Source: an uncultured Anaeromyxobacter sp. (GTDB lineage: Bacteria; Myxococcota; Myxococcia; Myxococcales; Anaeromyxobacteraceae). From it: a DNA stretch of 49,595 nt. Of the stretch, positions 38,556 through 47,624 are shown piece after piece. Below the pieces are notes generated by a model, which saw only the letters and a program-made list of their open reading frames with translations, had not been told where the DNA came from and did not search any database. A program made the position numbers and the translations under genes. Numbering within the stretch: position 1 is the first letter of the stretch; each line of letters opens with the position of its first letter. The stretch is taken from contig CAIVAR010000143.1 of assembly GCA_903904005.1 (NCBI GenBank), positions 1 through 49,595 of the forward strand, written 5' to 3'.

Positions 38556-40346
38556 ATGCTGACGACCTTGCGCATCACGGGGTTCGCGGTGGTGGACCAG
38601 GTGGAGGTCCGGTTCGGTCCCGGGCTCAACGTGCTCACCGGGGAGACGGGGGCGGGCAAGTCGCTCCTCGTCGGCGCCCTCCACCTCGTGCTCGGCGGGC
38701 GCATGAGCGCCGACGTCCTGCGGGAAGGGGCGGACGAGGCCTCGGTCGAGGCCCTCTTCGAGCTCCCTGCCGACCACCCGACGCTCGCCCGGCTCGAGGC
38801 GGCCGGGGTGCCGGCGCGGGCTTCCGCCGAGGACGGGGTGGCCGAGCTCCTCGTGCGCAGGGTCGTCTCCCGGGCGGGCCGGGGCCGGGTCTTCGTGAAC
38901 GGCGCGCTCTGCACGGTCGCCATCCTGGAGGGCGCGCTCCGGGGCGTGGTCGACGTCACCGGCCAGCACGAGCACGTCTCGCTGCTCGATGCCGCCACCC
39001 ACCTCGACCTGCTCGACGCCTTCGCTGGCGCCGGGGCCCCCGGCGGGCTCCGGTCCCGTTACCGGGAGGCCTTCGACGCGCTCGCGGCGCTGGTGCGGGA
39101 GGAGCGGGCTCTCGCCGATGACGAGGGGGAGCGGGCCCGGCGTGCCGACTACCTGGGCTTCCAGCTCGAGGAGCTCGACGCCGTCGACCCTCGGCCGGGG
39201 GAGGACGCCACCCTCGACCAGGAGCGGAAGGTCCTCGCCGGCGCGGCCCGGCTCGCCGAGGCGGCGCGGGGCGCGGAGGCCCTGGCCTACGGTGAGGAGG
39301 GGAGCGCGGCCGAGCGCATCGGGCAGGCCCTCCGGGCACTGCAGGACGCGGCCACCCTCGACCCGCGGCTCGAGGAGACCCTCGCCCTCCTCCGTTCGGC
39401 AGCCGCCGAGGTCGACGAGGCGGGCAGGGCCCTTTCCCGCTACGCCGGCGCCATGGCCGGCGATCCGGAGCGGCTCGCCGAGGTCGACGACCGGATCGCG
39501 GCGCTTCGCGGCCTGGCCCGCAAGCACGGCGGGAGCCTGGAGGCGGCTCTCTCCCGGCGCGAGGCCATGAAGGCGGAGCTCGCCGGGCTGTCGGGTGCCG
39601 AGGGGCGCCGCGGCGAGGTCGCGCGGGCGGTGGCCGATCGGGCCCGGGAGGCCTCCCGGCTCGCCGGCGACCTGGGGCGCGAGCGCCGGAAGGCGGCGCA
39701 GGCCTTCTGCAAGGCGGTCGCCGACGAACTCACCGGGCTCGCCATGTCCCGGTGCCGGGTCGAGGTGGCCTTCGCTCCGCCGGCAGGGGCCATCGAGGTG
39801 GGCGGAGAGAGGCTCGGCGCGGCGGGGGCGGAGACCGCCGAGATCCTCATCGCCCCCAACCCCGGGGAGCCGGCCCGCCCGCTGGCGCGGGTGGCCTCGG
39901 GTGGGGAGCTCTCCCGCGTGCTGCTCGCCGTGAAGCGCGCGCTCTCCCGGGTCGACCCGGTCCGGTCCTACGTCTTCGACGAGGTCGATGCCGGAATCGG
40001 GGGCGCGGTGGCCGAGGCGGTCGGGCGGGCGCTCACCGACGTCGCCCGCGACCGGCAGGTGATCTGCGTCACCCACCTCCCCCAGGTGGCGGCCTTCGCC
40101 GACCGGCACGCCCGGGTGGAGAAGCGGGTCGCCGGGGGGCGCACCACGACGGGCGTCGTGCCGCTCGACGGAGAGGGCGAGAGGCGGGCCGAGGTGGCGC
40201 GGATGCTGGCCGGGCAGACGGTGACCGCGTCCGCCCTCGAGCACGCGGCCGCGCTCATCGCGGCGGCGCGCCAGCCGTGCGCGAGGCGTTCGCCCCGGGG
40301 TCCCGCGCGGACGGTACAGGCGAGGAGTACCGCGGCTCGCGCGTGA
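38556..40346 (+). CDS. recN: DNA repair protein RecN
   Basis: 596 residues. SMC-like ATPase: Walker A GETGAGKSLLVGALHLVLG at the N-terminus, a long coiled-coil centre (about 160-360), the ABC signature VASGGELSRVLLAVKRALS, Walker B YVFDEVDAGIGG and a Q-loop-like VTGQHEHVSLL segment. RecN acts in double-strand break repair. The last about 30 residues are Arg/Ala-rich and run into the start of the PP2C gene, so the true end may be as given or a natural extension. ATG 38556 is preceded by a possible -10 CACACT with TTGCGC 18 nt further upstream. Confidence 0.93.
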   Translation: MLTTLRITGFAVVDQVEVRFGPGLNVLTGETGAGKSLLVGALHLVLGGRMSADVLREGADEASVEALFELPADHPTLARLEAAGVPARASAEDGVAELLVRRVVSRAGRGRVFVNGALCTVAILEGALRGVVDVTGQHEHVSLLDAATHLDLLDAFAGAGAPGGLRSRYREAFDALAALVREERALADDEGERARRADYLGFQLEELDAVDPRPGEDATLDQERKVLAGAARLAEAARGAEALAYGEEGSAAERIGQALRALQDAATLDPRLEETLALLRSAAAEVDEAGRALSRYAGAMAGDPERLAEVDDRIAALRGLARKHGGSLEAALSRREAMKAELAGLSGAEGRRGEVARAVADRAREASRLAGDLGRERRKAAQAFCKAVADELTGLAMSRCRVEVAFAPPAGAIEVGGERLGAAGAETAEILIAPNPGEPARPLARVASGGELSRVLLAVKRALSRVDPVRSYVFDEVDAGIGGAVAEAVGRALTDVARDRQVICVTHLPQVAAFADRHARVEKRVAGGRTTTGVVPLDGEGERRAEVARMLAGQTVTASALEHAAALIAAARQPCARRSPRGPARTVQARSTAARA

Positions 40347-40361
40347 TGCGGATCCCTGTCG

Positions 40362-40391
40362 TTGACCCGCGCTGGAGGGCGGGGATACCAT
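40362..40391 (+). promoter_or_regulatory. Sigma70-like promoter TTGACC-N18-TACCAT for the PP2C gene
   Basis: TTGACC (40362-40367), 18-nt spacer, TACCAT (40386-40391), then 11 nt to GTG 40403. It lies just past the recN stop. Confidence 0.5.
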
Positions 40392-40402
40392 CCGCGCCGC
40401 TC

Positions 40403-41191
40403 GTGGGCGCCCCACCTCCATTTTCCGTCGAAGCCAGGGGCGTCACCGACGTCGGACGGCGTCGCGAGCAGAACGAGGATGCCTTCCTCGTCGACGCCGC
40501 GACCTCCCTCTTCGTGGTGGCCGACGGCATGGGGGGGCACGCCGGGGGCGGGACGGCATCGTCGCTCGCCGTGCGGACCATCCAGGAGCGGATCCGCTCC
40601 GCCCGGGCGGCCGCACCGGCGAGCTTCTCCGCCCCCACCGCCTCCGACGCCTCGAACTTCCCCGCGGTGCTGCGCCTCGCCGTCGAGGCCGCGTGCCGGG
40701 CCATCTACGGCGCCGCCCAGGAAGACCCCACCCTGGCCGGCATGGGCACCACCGTGACGGCGGCGCTCCTGGTCGGGCGCACCGCCTACGTGGCCCACGT
40801 CGGCGACAGCCGCTGCTATCTCCTCCGCGGCGGGCGGATCTTCCAGCTCTCCGAGGACCACTCCCTCGTGAACGAGCAACTGAAGGCTGGGGCCATCACC
40901 GAGGAGGAGGCCCGCCAGAGCCGGTTCCGGAACATCATCACCCGGTCGGTGGGCTTCGAGGAGGACGTCCTCGTCGATGTCGTGGGGCTCGAGATCGAGG
41001 CCGGAGACGCCATCGTCCTCTGCTGCGACGGCCTGTCGAACCTGGTCACCGACGCCGAGATCCTCGAGATCGCCTCCGGGACCCGGCTCGCTGACGCGCC
41101 GGAGCGACTGGTGGCGCTCGCCAACGAGCGGGGCGGCGACGACAACATCACGGTGATCGTGGTCAGGATCGACGGGACCGGCAAATCGTGA
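40403..41191 (+). CDS. PP2C-type (Stp1-like) protein serine/threonine phosphatase
   Basis: 262 residues with all the PPM metal and phosphate motifs: GRRREQNEDAF, VADGMGGHAGG, AGMGTTVTAALL, VGDSRCYLLR, DHSLVNEQ, ITRSVG, CCDGLSNLV and the final GGDDNITVIVV. It counters Hanks-type Ser/Thr kinases, which are abundant in Myxococcota; none is in this window. Start choice: GTG 40403 is favoured by the promoter; ATG 40346, which overlaps the recN stop (TGATG), gives a 19-residue longer N-terminus and would imply translational coupling. Confidence 0.9.
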   Translation: MGAPPPFSVEARGVTDVGRRREQNEDAFLVDAATSLFVVADGMGGHAGGGTASSLAVRTIQERIRSARAAAPASFSAPTASDASNFPAVLRLAVEAACRAIYGAAQEDPTLAGMGTTVTAALLVGRTAYVAHVGDSRCYLLRGGRIFQLSEDHSLVNEQLKAGAITEEEARQSRFRNIITRSVGFEEDVLVDVVGLEIEAGDAIVLCCDGLSNLVTDAEILEIASGTRLADAPERLVALANERGGDDNITVIVVRIDGTGKS

Positions 41192-41209
41192 CGGCCCTAC
41201 CGGTGCAGT

Positions 41210-41971
41210 TCACCGCATCATCCACGCGGCGGCCGCGCGCCACGCCTCCGTCCCGGAGAGTCCCAGCACGACCGGGGGGACGATGAAGACCGCGAGCAGG
41301 AGACCTGCGTAGGCGGGATGGATCCGCTTCCGGGTCGCGAGATCGTAGGCGGGTCCCACGAGGAGGAACGCCACGGCGACCGCCGCGATGGCGCCGTCGT
41401 GTCCGGCGATGCCCGGGAAGCGGGAGATGCCCGGCGGGAGCAGGGCGGCCACGGTTGCGGCGAGCATGAGCCGCTTGTGGGCCTCCGGGCGGCGGCGCCA
41501 CCACCAGCCCGCCGCGACGAGGAGCGAGAAGACCAGGATCGAGGCCACGTTGAGCAGCAGGAACCCTTGCGGGTCGGGAAATTCCACGCCCGGGATGCCG
41601 CTGTGCCCGGCGCGCGCCGCGGCGATCGCGGTGGCGAGACCCGTCACGAGCATCACCCCGGCCAGTGCGAGACCAGCCCGGCCGAGCCGCATGTGCGCCT
41701 GGACACGGCCCCGCACCACGAGAAGCGTCTGGGCGACGAGGAGGACGAGCCAGCAGGCGAATACGCCGGCATGGACGTGGACGATGGCCGGCACGGCCCT
41801 CGAGCCCGCGATCATCTTGGGGCCGTAGGTGTTCGCGAATCCCGTCAGGATCACGGCCGACGCGACCATGGACATCGCGGCGTAGAACCGACGGTCTGCG
41901 GGGTGGGGCGGGAAGGAGGGCACGGGGGGCGTGTAACCGAGGTCTCGGTCCGTCGCCCTGGATGCCGACAT
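41210..41971 (-). CDS. Multi-TM membrane protein, DUF2306-like
   Basis: 253 residues with about seven TM helices. The second and third helices carry AIVHVHAGVFACWLVLLVAQ and then AHMRLGRAGLALAGVML, with conserved His and an HxRLG turn; this is the pattern of the DUF2306/cytochrome b561-like group of predicted membrane proteins. The His residues could ligate haem, but this is not established. No partner is adjacent except the divergent DUF1254 gene. The ATG at 41971 has no strong SD. Confidence 0.6.
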   Translation of the reverse strand: MSASRATDRDLGYTPPVPSFPPHPADRRFYAAMSMVASAVILTGFANTYGPKMIAGSRAVPAIVHVHAGVFACWLVLLVAQTLLVVRGRVQAHMRLGRAGLALAGVMLVTGLATAIAAARAGHSGIPGVEFPDPQGFLLLNVASILVFSLLVAAGWWWRRRPEAHKRLMLAATVAALLPPGISRFPGIAGHDGAIAAVAVAFLLVGPAYDLATRKRIHPAYAGLLLAVFIVPPVVLGLSGTEAWRAAAAWMMR

Positions 41972-41986
41972 TCGTGCCGGCCCCCC

Positions 41987-42014
41987 TTGAAATCCCGGGG
42001 TCCGCCGCTAGAAA
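41987..42014 (+). promoter_or_regulatory. Sigma70-like promoter TTGAAA-N16-TAGAAA
   Basis: TTGAAA at 41987-41992, 16-nt spacer, TAGAAA at 42009-42014, followed by a leader with GGAGGGAA before ATG 42042. Confidence 0.5.
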
Positions 42015-42041
42015 CTTCCGGCCCAAGGCACGGAGGGAACA

Positions 42042-43571
42042 ATGAACCGAAACATCCTCGGCGCTTTCCTGGTCTGCGTCGCTGCTGGCGCTGCCGCCCC
42101 CGCGTTCGCCCAGCCGCTCAGCGGCCCGGCTGCGGATCCCCAGCTCAAGTTCTCGACGGCCATGCCGTCGGGTGTGGCGTCGCCCGACAGGGTGGAGACC
42201 CGGATCGGGACGCTCAACTTCTTCGACGGCTTCCCCGACAAGGCGTCGGCGGCGAAGCTGCTCGACAACCTGGACTTCCAGCGAGCCGTGCAGGCGTACC
42301 TGCTCGCCCTGCCCGCGGTGAACCAGGCCGGGGATCGGGAGGCCATCCTCACCCAGGGTCCGGCGAACGGGACGGTTCCCATCTGGGAAGAGCTCGTGGA
42401 CTCGCGGACCATCGAGCTCACCGCCAACGACAACACCCCGTACACCTGGTTCTGGATCGACCTGCACGCGGGGCCCGTCGTCATCGAGGTGCCGCCCAAG
42501 GTGCTCGGGCTCGTGAACGACATGTGGTACCGCTGGGTCGTCGACCTGGGGCTCACCGGCCCGGACAAGGGCAAGGGGGGCAAGTACCTGCTCGTGCCTC
42601 CGGGCTACGCGGGGAAGGTGCCCAAGGGCTACGAGGTCGTCCGCCCGAAGACCTTCAGCAACGTCGTCATCTGGCGAAGTTTCCTGGTGGACGGTGACCC
42701 GAAGCCCGGCGTCGACGTCGTGAAGAAGTTCACGAAGGTCTACCCGCTCTCGCAGGCCGGGAAGCCGCCGAAGCCCACGTTCGTGAACATGTCGGGCAAG
42801 CCCTTCAACATGGTGAACCCGGCCGACTTCCGGTACTGGGCGCTTCTCGACAAGGTCGTGCAGGAGGAGCCCACCGAGTCGTTCGATCCGGTGCGGCTCG
42901 GCTTCTTCCAGTCCATCGGCATCGAGAAGGGCAAGCCGTTCGCGCCCGATGAGCGGATGAAGAAGATCCTCGCCGAGGCCGCCGCGGTGGGCGACGCCAC
43001 GGCGCGCGCCGTCGCCTTCCACATGCGGGACCGGGAGGACTACTACTACGAGAACGGAAGCTGGCAGCTCCCGTTCATGGGCGGCTACCGGTTCGAGCTG
43101 CCGCCGGGCGTGCTCCGGCTCGACGGCTACATCTTCTACTACTTCATGGCCACGGGAGTGACCCCCGCCATGGAGATGAAGATGGTCGGCCAGGGTTCGC
43201 AGTACGCCTGGACCCCTCGCGATTCCCGGGGTGAGCCGCTCGACGGCGCGAAGAACTACAGGCTGCACCTCCCGCCGAACATCCCCGTGAAGGACTTCTG
43301 GTCGGTCATCCTCTACAGCAACCAGACCCGCTCGATGATCCAGACGGACCAGAAGGCCCCGAGCGTCAGCAGCCAGACGAAGGGTGTGCTCGTGAACGCC
43401 GACGGCTCCGTGGACGTGTACTTCGGCCCCAGGGCCCCTCCCGGGAAGGAGAAGAACTGGGTTCAGACCGTCCCCGGCAAGGGATGGAACGTCATCCTCC
43501 GGCTCTACGGACCGCTCGAGCCGTGGTTCGCCAAGACCTGGAGGCCCGGGGAGATCGAGCCGCAGCCCTAG
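42042..43571 (+). CDS. Exported DUF1254/DUF1214 protein
   Basis: 509 residues. A signal peptide (MNRNILGAFLVCVAAGAAAPAFA) is followed by a DUF1254-like N-terminal domain (about 60-190: FQRAVQAYLLALPAVN; NDNTPYTWFWIDLHAGP) and a DUF1214-like C-terminal domain (about 390-509: LHLPPNIPVKDFWSVILYSNQTRSMIQ, then the VDVYFGP and KGWNVILRLYGPLEPWF segments). Proteins of this two-domain kind are periplasmic and of unknown biochemical function. A good SD (GGAGGGAA) precedes the ATG. A small membrane-protein gene follows 17 bp later, so the two may be one operon. Confidence 0.85.
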   Translation: MNRNILGAFLVCVAAGAAAPAFAQPLSGPAADPQLKFSTAMPSGVASPDRVETRIGTLNFFDGFPDKASAAKLLDNLDFQRAVQAYLLALPAVNQAGDREAILTQGPANGTVPIWEELVDSRTIELTANDNTPYTWFWIDLHAGPVVIEVPPKVLGLVNDMWYRWVVDLGLTGPDKGKGGKYLLVPPGYAGKVPKGYEVVRPKTFSNVVIWRSFLVDGDPKPGVDVVKKFTKVYPLSQAGKPPKPTFVNMSGKPFNMVNPADFRYWALLDKVVQEEPTESFDPVRLGFFQSIGIEKGKPFAPDERMKKILAEAAAVGDATARAVAFHMRDREDYYYENGSWQLPFMGGYRFELPPGVLRLDGYIFYYFMATGVTPAMEMKMVGQGSQYAWTPRDSRGEPLDGAKNYRLHLPPNIPVKDFWSVILYSNQTRSMIQTDQKAPSVSSQTKGVLVNADGSVDVYFGPRAPPGKEKNWVQTVPGKGWNVILRLYGPLEPWFAKTWRPGEIEPQP

Positions 43572-43588
43572 CCGGGCCGGGGAACCAG

Positions 43589-44101
43589 ATGTTCGACGGA
43601 TGGAGCAACTTCTTCACGATGACCGGGTCGGCCGGCGCCACGCTGGTCGGGTTGCTGTTCATCGTGGTCACGCTCAACACCGACCTGACGACGTCGAGGA
43701 CGCTGGACATCGCGCGCGCATCGATGACGCCGGCCCTCTACAGCTTCGGCGGCGTGATGTTCCAGAGCATGATCGCCCTGGTGCCGTGGCGGTCCCCCTG
43801 GCACGGGGGCGCCGTCTTCGTCCTGGTTGGAAGCTTCGGCCTCATCTATCGAGTCAACGCCGTTCGGGTGCGGAGCACGCTCCATCTCCGGTCCATCCAG
43901 GGGCCCGTCGACTGGATCTTCCACAACGCGCTTCCGGTCGGCGCCAGCATCATCCTGATCCTGGGTGGCGCAGGATGGGTCGTCGGAGCGGTGTTCGCCC
44001 CGTTCGCCATCGCGGGCGCGAGCGCGCTCCTCCTAGGCTCCGGGATCTACCGGACCTGGAGCGAGACCCTGGCGCTCATCGGGACCCGCGGCAAGCCGTA
44101 G
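43589..44101 (+). CDS. Four-TM hypothetical membrane protein (170 aa)
   Basis: 170 residues with about four TM helices: ATLVGLLFIVVTLNTDL, ALYSFGGVMFQSMIALVPW, a segment around GAVFVLVGSFGLIYRV, and ASIILILGGAGWVVGAVFAPFA. No family recognised. Possible SD GGGGAACC before ATG 43589. It follows the DUF1254 gene closely and may be its partner. Upstream in-frame sequence would overlap that gene. Confidence 0.6.
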   Translation: MFDGWSNFFTMTGSAGATLVGLLFIVVTLNTDLTTSRTLDIARASMTPALYSFGGVMFQSMIALVPWRSPWHGGAVFVLVGSFGLIYRVNAVRVRSTLHLRSIQGPVDWIFHNALPVGASIILILGGAGWVVGAVFAPFAIAGASALLLGSGIYRTWSETLALIGTRGKP

Positions 44102-44103
44102 AC

Positions 44104-44118
44104 GGGGCGGCGCGCCCC
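44104..44118 (+). terminator. GGGGCG-GCG-CGCCCC hairpin
   Basis: Perfect 6-bp stem with 3-nt loop starting 2 nt after the stop of the preceding membrane protein. No T tract. The rest of the gap to 44266 contains no gene. Confidence 0.4.
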
Positions 44119-44221
44119 TCCGGGGTCCTGCGGGCGGTGCGTCCGTGACCCAGGGTGTCCACGCCGACGCTCGAGAGCCCCCCGGAACCAGAAACGGCGG
44201 CCGCTTGGGCACGCATCGCCC

Positions 44222-44237
44222 TGGCGTCGTCCATGCA
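44222..44237 (+). promoter_or_regulatory. Weak sigma54-like element before the metallophosphoesterase
   Basis: TGGCGTC-GTCC-ATGCA keeps GG-N10-GC and matches 8 of 12 consensus positions. Initiation would be near 44248 with the start TTG at 44267. Could be chance. Confidence 0.25.
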
Positions 44238-44266
44238 CGTTCAAGGGCTCCATCCGGGGAGGCACC

Positions 44267-46333
44267 TTGGCAAGAGACCGTTCGACGAAGCGCTTCATCG
44301 CATCCATCGCTTTCATCGCCCTGGCGGCGAGCGCCGGTTGCAAGGGCAGCAGCAACAGCCAGGCCCCGACCTACCCGATCGACCCGACCGTCGTGGCGAC
44401 GACGACCCGGGTGCTCCGCTTCCCCCTGCCGGTGCAGCCGACTGGCCCCAACTCGACCACCGGTCTCTACAAGACCGAGCTCGACCAGATCGCGAGCTAC
44501 GGCAGCTTCGTCCCGGTGTACGGCGCCTGGACCTACAGCTCCGCGGGGCTCCCGGTCGTGCAGCGCACCGACCTGATGCCGGCCCACTACATCCCCAGCT
44601 CGCTTCCCCGGATCCAGCAGTTCGCCAGCTTCTTCACCATTACCGACATCCACATCACCGACAAGGAGGCGCCGAACCAGATCATCTACCTCCAGCAGGA
44701 GGGCGCGACCTTCTCGGGGAGCAACACCTCCATCTACTCGCCGGTCATGCCCTTCACGACCCAGGTCCTCGACGCGGCGATCCAGACCGTCAACGCCCTC
44801 CACGCGCACGCACCCTTCGACTTCGGGATCTCCCTGGGCGATGCGGCCAACAACACCTCCTACAACGAGCTCCGGTGGTACATCGACGTCATCGACGGCA
44901 AGGCGATCGTGCCGAGCTCGGGAGCCCACCTCGGAGCCGCCACGGTCGACTTCCAGAAGCCGTTCCAGGCGGCCGGGATCGACCGATCGATCCCGTTCTA
45001 CCAGGCGATCGGCAACCACGATCACTTCTTCATCGGGTCGTTCCCGGTCCACGCCGACCCGACGATCGGGTTCGCCGCGTCGTACCTCGCCGACGAGGTC
45101 TGGGCGATCCCCGACATCCTCGTCCCCTGGCCTCCCAACTTCCCGAGGGTCGCCAACATGGACAACTTGAAGAACCCGGTGCTCCCGGTGCCGCCCGCCC
45201 GCTACTACATGGGCGTGCTCGACGGCGCCTCGCCCACCGGAGCGATCGCCGGCGCCGGGCCGGTGGGCTTCTACCCCAGCCCGCCGCGGGTCGCCGCCGA
45301 CCCCGGCCGCCGCTCCCTGCTGAAGGCGGAGTGGATCCAGGAGTTCTTCGACACCACGTCCAATCCGGTCGGCCACGGCTTCGCGCTCGTCGAGCCGGGC
45401 CAGCCGGAGGGGTTCGCCTGCTACAGCTTCCTCCCGAACCCGGGCGTACCGCTCAAGGTGATCGTCCTCGACGACACCCAGTCGGAGACCGACGGCTCGA
45501 AGGACATCCACGGGCACGGATTCCTGGACGCACGCCGCTGGGCCTGGCTCCAGGCGGAACTCGACGCCGGACAGGCCGCGAACCAGCTCATGATCATCGC
45601 CGCCCACATCCCCATTGGCGTCTCGGCCCTGGGATCCGGGATGGAATGGTGGGACTCCGCGGCGGACCCGGACGCCGTCGAGCAGAATGCCGTGTCGCTG
45701 ACGGAACTGGTCGCGAAGCTCCAGTCCACGCCGAACTTCCTCGTGTGGCTCGCCGGGCACCGCCACTTCAACGTCGTGAAGGCGTTCCCTCCCGTCGATC
45801 CCCTCGAGCGCACCAGCGCTCCCTGGAAGGGGTTCTGGCAGGTCGAGACCTCCTCGCTGCGCGACCATCCCCAGCAACTCCGCACCTTCGAGATCTTGCT
45901 CAACGGCGACTACTCCGTGTCGATCGTCACCACCAACGTCGACCCGGCGGTGGGGGCGGGGACGCCGGCCGCGACCTCACGGACCTACTCCGTCGCGGCC
46001 CAGCAGATCGTCCAGAACGATCTGGTCCTGAACAACGTGAACGATTCGTTGATCAACAAGGCGCCCTTCGACGTTCCGCCGGTCTACTACCCGCCGGCCT
46101 ACGCCCCCATCCCCACGATGGACCCCACCCGTCCGCAGATGCCCGAGGGCTGCTACGTTCCCGTTCCCCCCGCGAACCTGGGTTGCATCCAGTCCCTCTT
46201 CCAGGACCCGAGCATCCAGTCCGGGGCGGTTCCGGGGGTTCCGTACGTCGCCTCCTACAACGCCGAGCTCCTCAAGCAGCTCAACCCGGGCATGGTGAGC
46301 TACCTCCGGGCCAGGTACCCGCTGCCCCGGTAA
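44267..46333 (+). CDS. Secreted/lipoprotein calcineurin-like metallophosphoesterase
   Basis: 688 residues. A signal sequence with a possible lipobox (ALAASAGC) precedes the catalytic domain. Metal-binding motifs occur in order: FTITDIHITD (DxH), SLGDAANN (GD), AIGNHDHFF (GNHD/H), AAHIP and LAGHRHFNVV (GHxH). The insert lengths are larger than in simple phosphodiesterases and resemble the TIGR03768-type (PPA1498) family of large exported metallophosphoesterases. Substrate unknown. The TTG start has GGGGAGG 4 nt before it. No neighbouring gene obviously shares its function; a gap of 237 bp follows. Confidence 0.85.
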   Translation: MARDRSTKRFIASIAFIALAASAGCKGSSNSQAPTYPIDPTVVATTTRVLRFPLPVQPTGPNSTTGLYKTELDQIASYGSFVPVYGAWTYSSAGLPVVQRTDLMPAHYIPSSLPRIQQFASFFTITDIHITDKEAPNQIIYLQQEGATFSGSNTSIYSPVMPFTTQVLDAAIQTVNALHAHAPFDFGISLGDAANNTSYNELRWYIDVIDGKAIVPSSGAHLGAATVDFQKPFQAAGIDRSIPFYQAIGNHDHFFIGSFPVHADPTIGFAASYLADEVWAIPDILVPWPPNFPRVANMDNLKNPVLPVPPARYYMGVLDGASPTGAIAGAGPVGFYPSPPRVAADPGRRSLLKAEWIQEFFDTTSNPVGHGFALVEPGQPEGFACYSFLPNPGVPLKVIVLDDTQSETDGSKDIHGHGFLDARRWAWLQAELDAGQAANQLMIIAAHIPIGVSALGSGMEWWDSAADPDAVEQNAVSLTELVAKLQSTPNFLVWLAGHRHFNVVKAFPPVDPLERTSAPWKGFWQVETSSLRDHPQQLRTFEILLNGDYSVSIVTTNVDPAVGAGTPAATSRTYSVAAQQIVQNDLVLNNVNDSLINKAPFDVPPVYYPPAYAPIPTMDPTRPQMPEGCYVPVPPANLGCIQSLFQDPSIQSGAVPGVPYVASYNAELLKQLNPGMVSYLRARYPLPR

Positions 46334-46570
46334 GGATACCCGGCGTTTCCCCGACCTCGCCCCTCGCGCCAGCGAAAGGGGCTGCGCCGGCTCGGTCAAC
46401 GGATTATCCCTCTGCCCCCATTGGGGGTTACATCCGCTGCGCCCGGCACACACCGGGAACTCCGTTGACACCCCCCCGCGGGACCTGTTACCCGTTCCCC
46501 CGACTCCGTAGGGGCAACGCGGGACAGGCTCAGGGGCGTAAACGATCCGGACCCAGACTCCACGAAACGA
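46334..46570 (+). other. 237-bp intergenic region with small hairpins
   Basis: No gene seen. CCCCC (46415-46419)/GGGGG (46423-46427) form a hairpin with a 3-nt loop. The leader after the promoter element at 46465 has no clear SD before ATG 46571. Confidence 0.4.
46465..46492 (+). promoter_or_regulatory. Consensus -35 TTGACA with weak -10, upstream of the M23 gene
   Basis: TTGACA at 46465-46470 is a perfect -35. The best -10-like hexamers are GTTACC or TTACCC 16-17 nt downstream. A leader of about 75 nt would follow. Confidence 0.45.
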
Positions 46571-47479
46571 ATGACGACACCGCCCGACAACCGCCAGTAC
46601 ACGCTCATCGTGGTCAGCGACCACTCGCAGGCGGTGCGCAAGTTCCGCCTGCCGCGGCGCTGGCTCAAGCGGGGCGCCATCGGCGCCGGGGTGGCAGCGG
46701 TCTTCGGGCTCCTCACGGTCACCCACTACTTCACCCTCCTTTCCGCCTCCTCCGAGAACCGGGTCCTCAAGGAGGAGAACGCCCAGCTGAAGTCGCAGGT
46801 GCTCCTCGTCCAGGAGAAGGTGGCCCACGTCCAGTCCACCCTCGACCGGGTGGAGCGCTTCGACGCCAAGCTCCGCAGCGCCGTCACCCACCTCCAGGAC
46901 CCCGAGCGCAACCTGGCCATCGGCCCGGTCGGCGCCCAGGAGGCCACCTCGGCCGCCGCCCCGGCCGGCAGCGAGAACCCGGCGGCCCTCCCGGGGCGTA
47001 TCTCCGCCCTCGACTCCGAGGCGCACCGCCAGGAGGCGAGCCTCCGGGAGCTGTCCGAGTACTTCGAGGACCAGAAGTCGATGCTCGCCTCGACCCCCTC
47101 GCTCTGGCCGACCCAGGGCTGGGTGACGAGCGACTTCGGGGCCCGGCTCGACCCCTACAGCGCCGACCGCTCCATGCACCAGGGGCTCGACATCTCCACC
47201 CCGCACGGCCAGCCGGTCCTCACCCCCTCCGACGGTACGGTGGTGTTCAACGGTACCGAGGGCGGCTACGGCAAGGTCCTGGTGGTCGACCACGGCTACG
47301 GGGTGAAGACCCGCTACGGCCACCTCTCCGAGACCTTCGTCCGGCTCGGCGAGCGGGTTGCGCGTGGCCAGAAGGTCGCCGCCGTGGGCAACACCGGGCG
47401 CTCCACCGGCCCCCACCTGCACTACGAGGTGCGGGTGAACGGAATCCCGGAAAACCCCCGCAAGTTCATCCTGGAGTAG
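46571..47479 (+). CDS. M23 (LytM) family peptidase with one TM and coiled coil
   Basis: 302 residues. Basic cytoplasmic N-terminus, one TM helix (about 35-55), coiled coil (about 60-165: ENRVLKEENAQLKSQVLLVQ and ARSAVTHLQ-type heptads), then an M23 domain: SMHQGLDISTP (HxxxD) and GPHLHYEVRVNG (HxH), with KTRYGHLS between. The zinc ligands are complete, so it is probably an active endopeptidase that cuts peptidoglycan cross-links. The gene precedes secA by 145 bp. Confidence 0.9.
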   Translation: MTTPPDNRQYTLIVVSDHSQAVRKFRLPRRWLKRGAIGAGVAAVFGLLTVTHYFTLLSASSENRVLKEENAQLKSQVLLVQEKVAHVQSTLDRVERFDAKLRSAVTHLQDPERNLAIGPVGAQEATSAAAPAGSENPAALPGRISALDSEAHRQEASLRELSEYFEDQKSMLASTPSLWPTQGWVTSDFGARLDPYSADRSMHQGLDISTPHGQPVLTPSDGTVVFNGTEGGYGKVLVVDHGYGVKTRYGHLSETFVRLGERVARGQKVAAVGNTGRSTGPHLHYEVRVNGIPENPRKFILE

Positions 47480-47524
47480 CGGGAACCGTGGTCGGGGGTC
47501 CTCCCCGCCCATTTGCTTTTGGCT

Positions 47525-47561
47525 GGCGCGGTGTTAGCTCGGAGGATAGCCTCCGCGCGCC
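47525..47561 (+). other. Nested stem-loop between the M23 gene and secA
   Basis: GGCGCG (47525-47530) pairs with CGCGCC (47556-47561), and inside it CGGAGG (47540-47545) pairs with CCTCCG (47550-47555) around an ATAG loop, with a 9-nt bulge on the 5' side. It sequesters a GGAGG. It could be the end of the M23 transcript or a secA leader element. Confidence 0.4.
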
Positions 47562-47624
47562 GTCGCCGTTGGCCCCGAGCCGCGCCCGAGGGGCCGGTCG
47601 ACCGCCGAATCCTACGAGGGAAAG

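Noticed and set aside
38520-38560. LexA-type operator upstream of recN
   Set aside because: GTGC-GGTG-GCAC is a small dyad there, but it matches no LexA box consensus that I can verify for this group.
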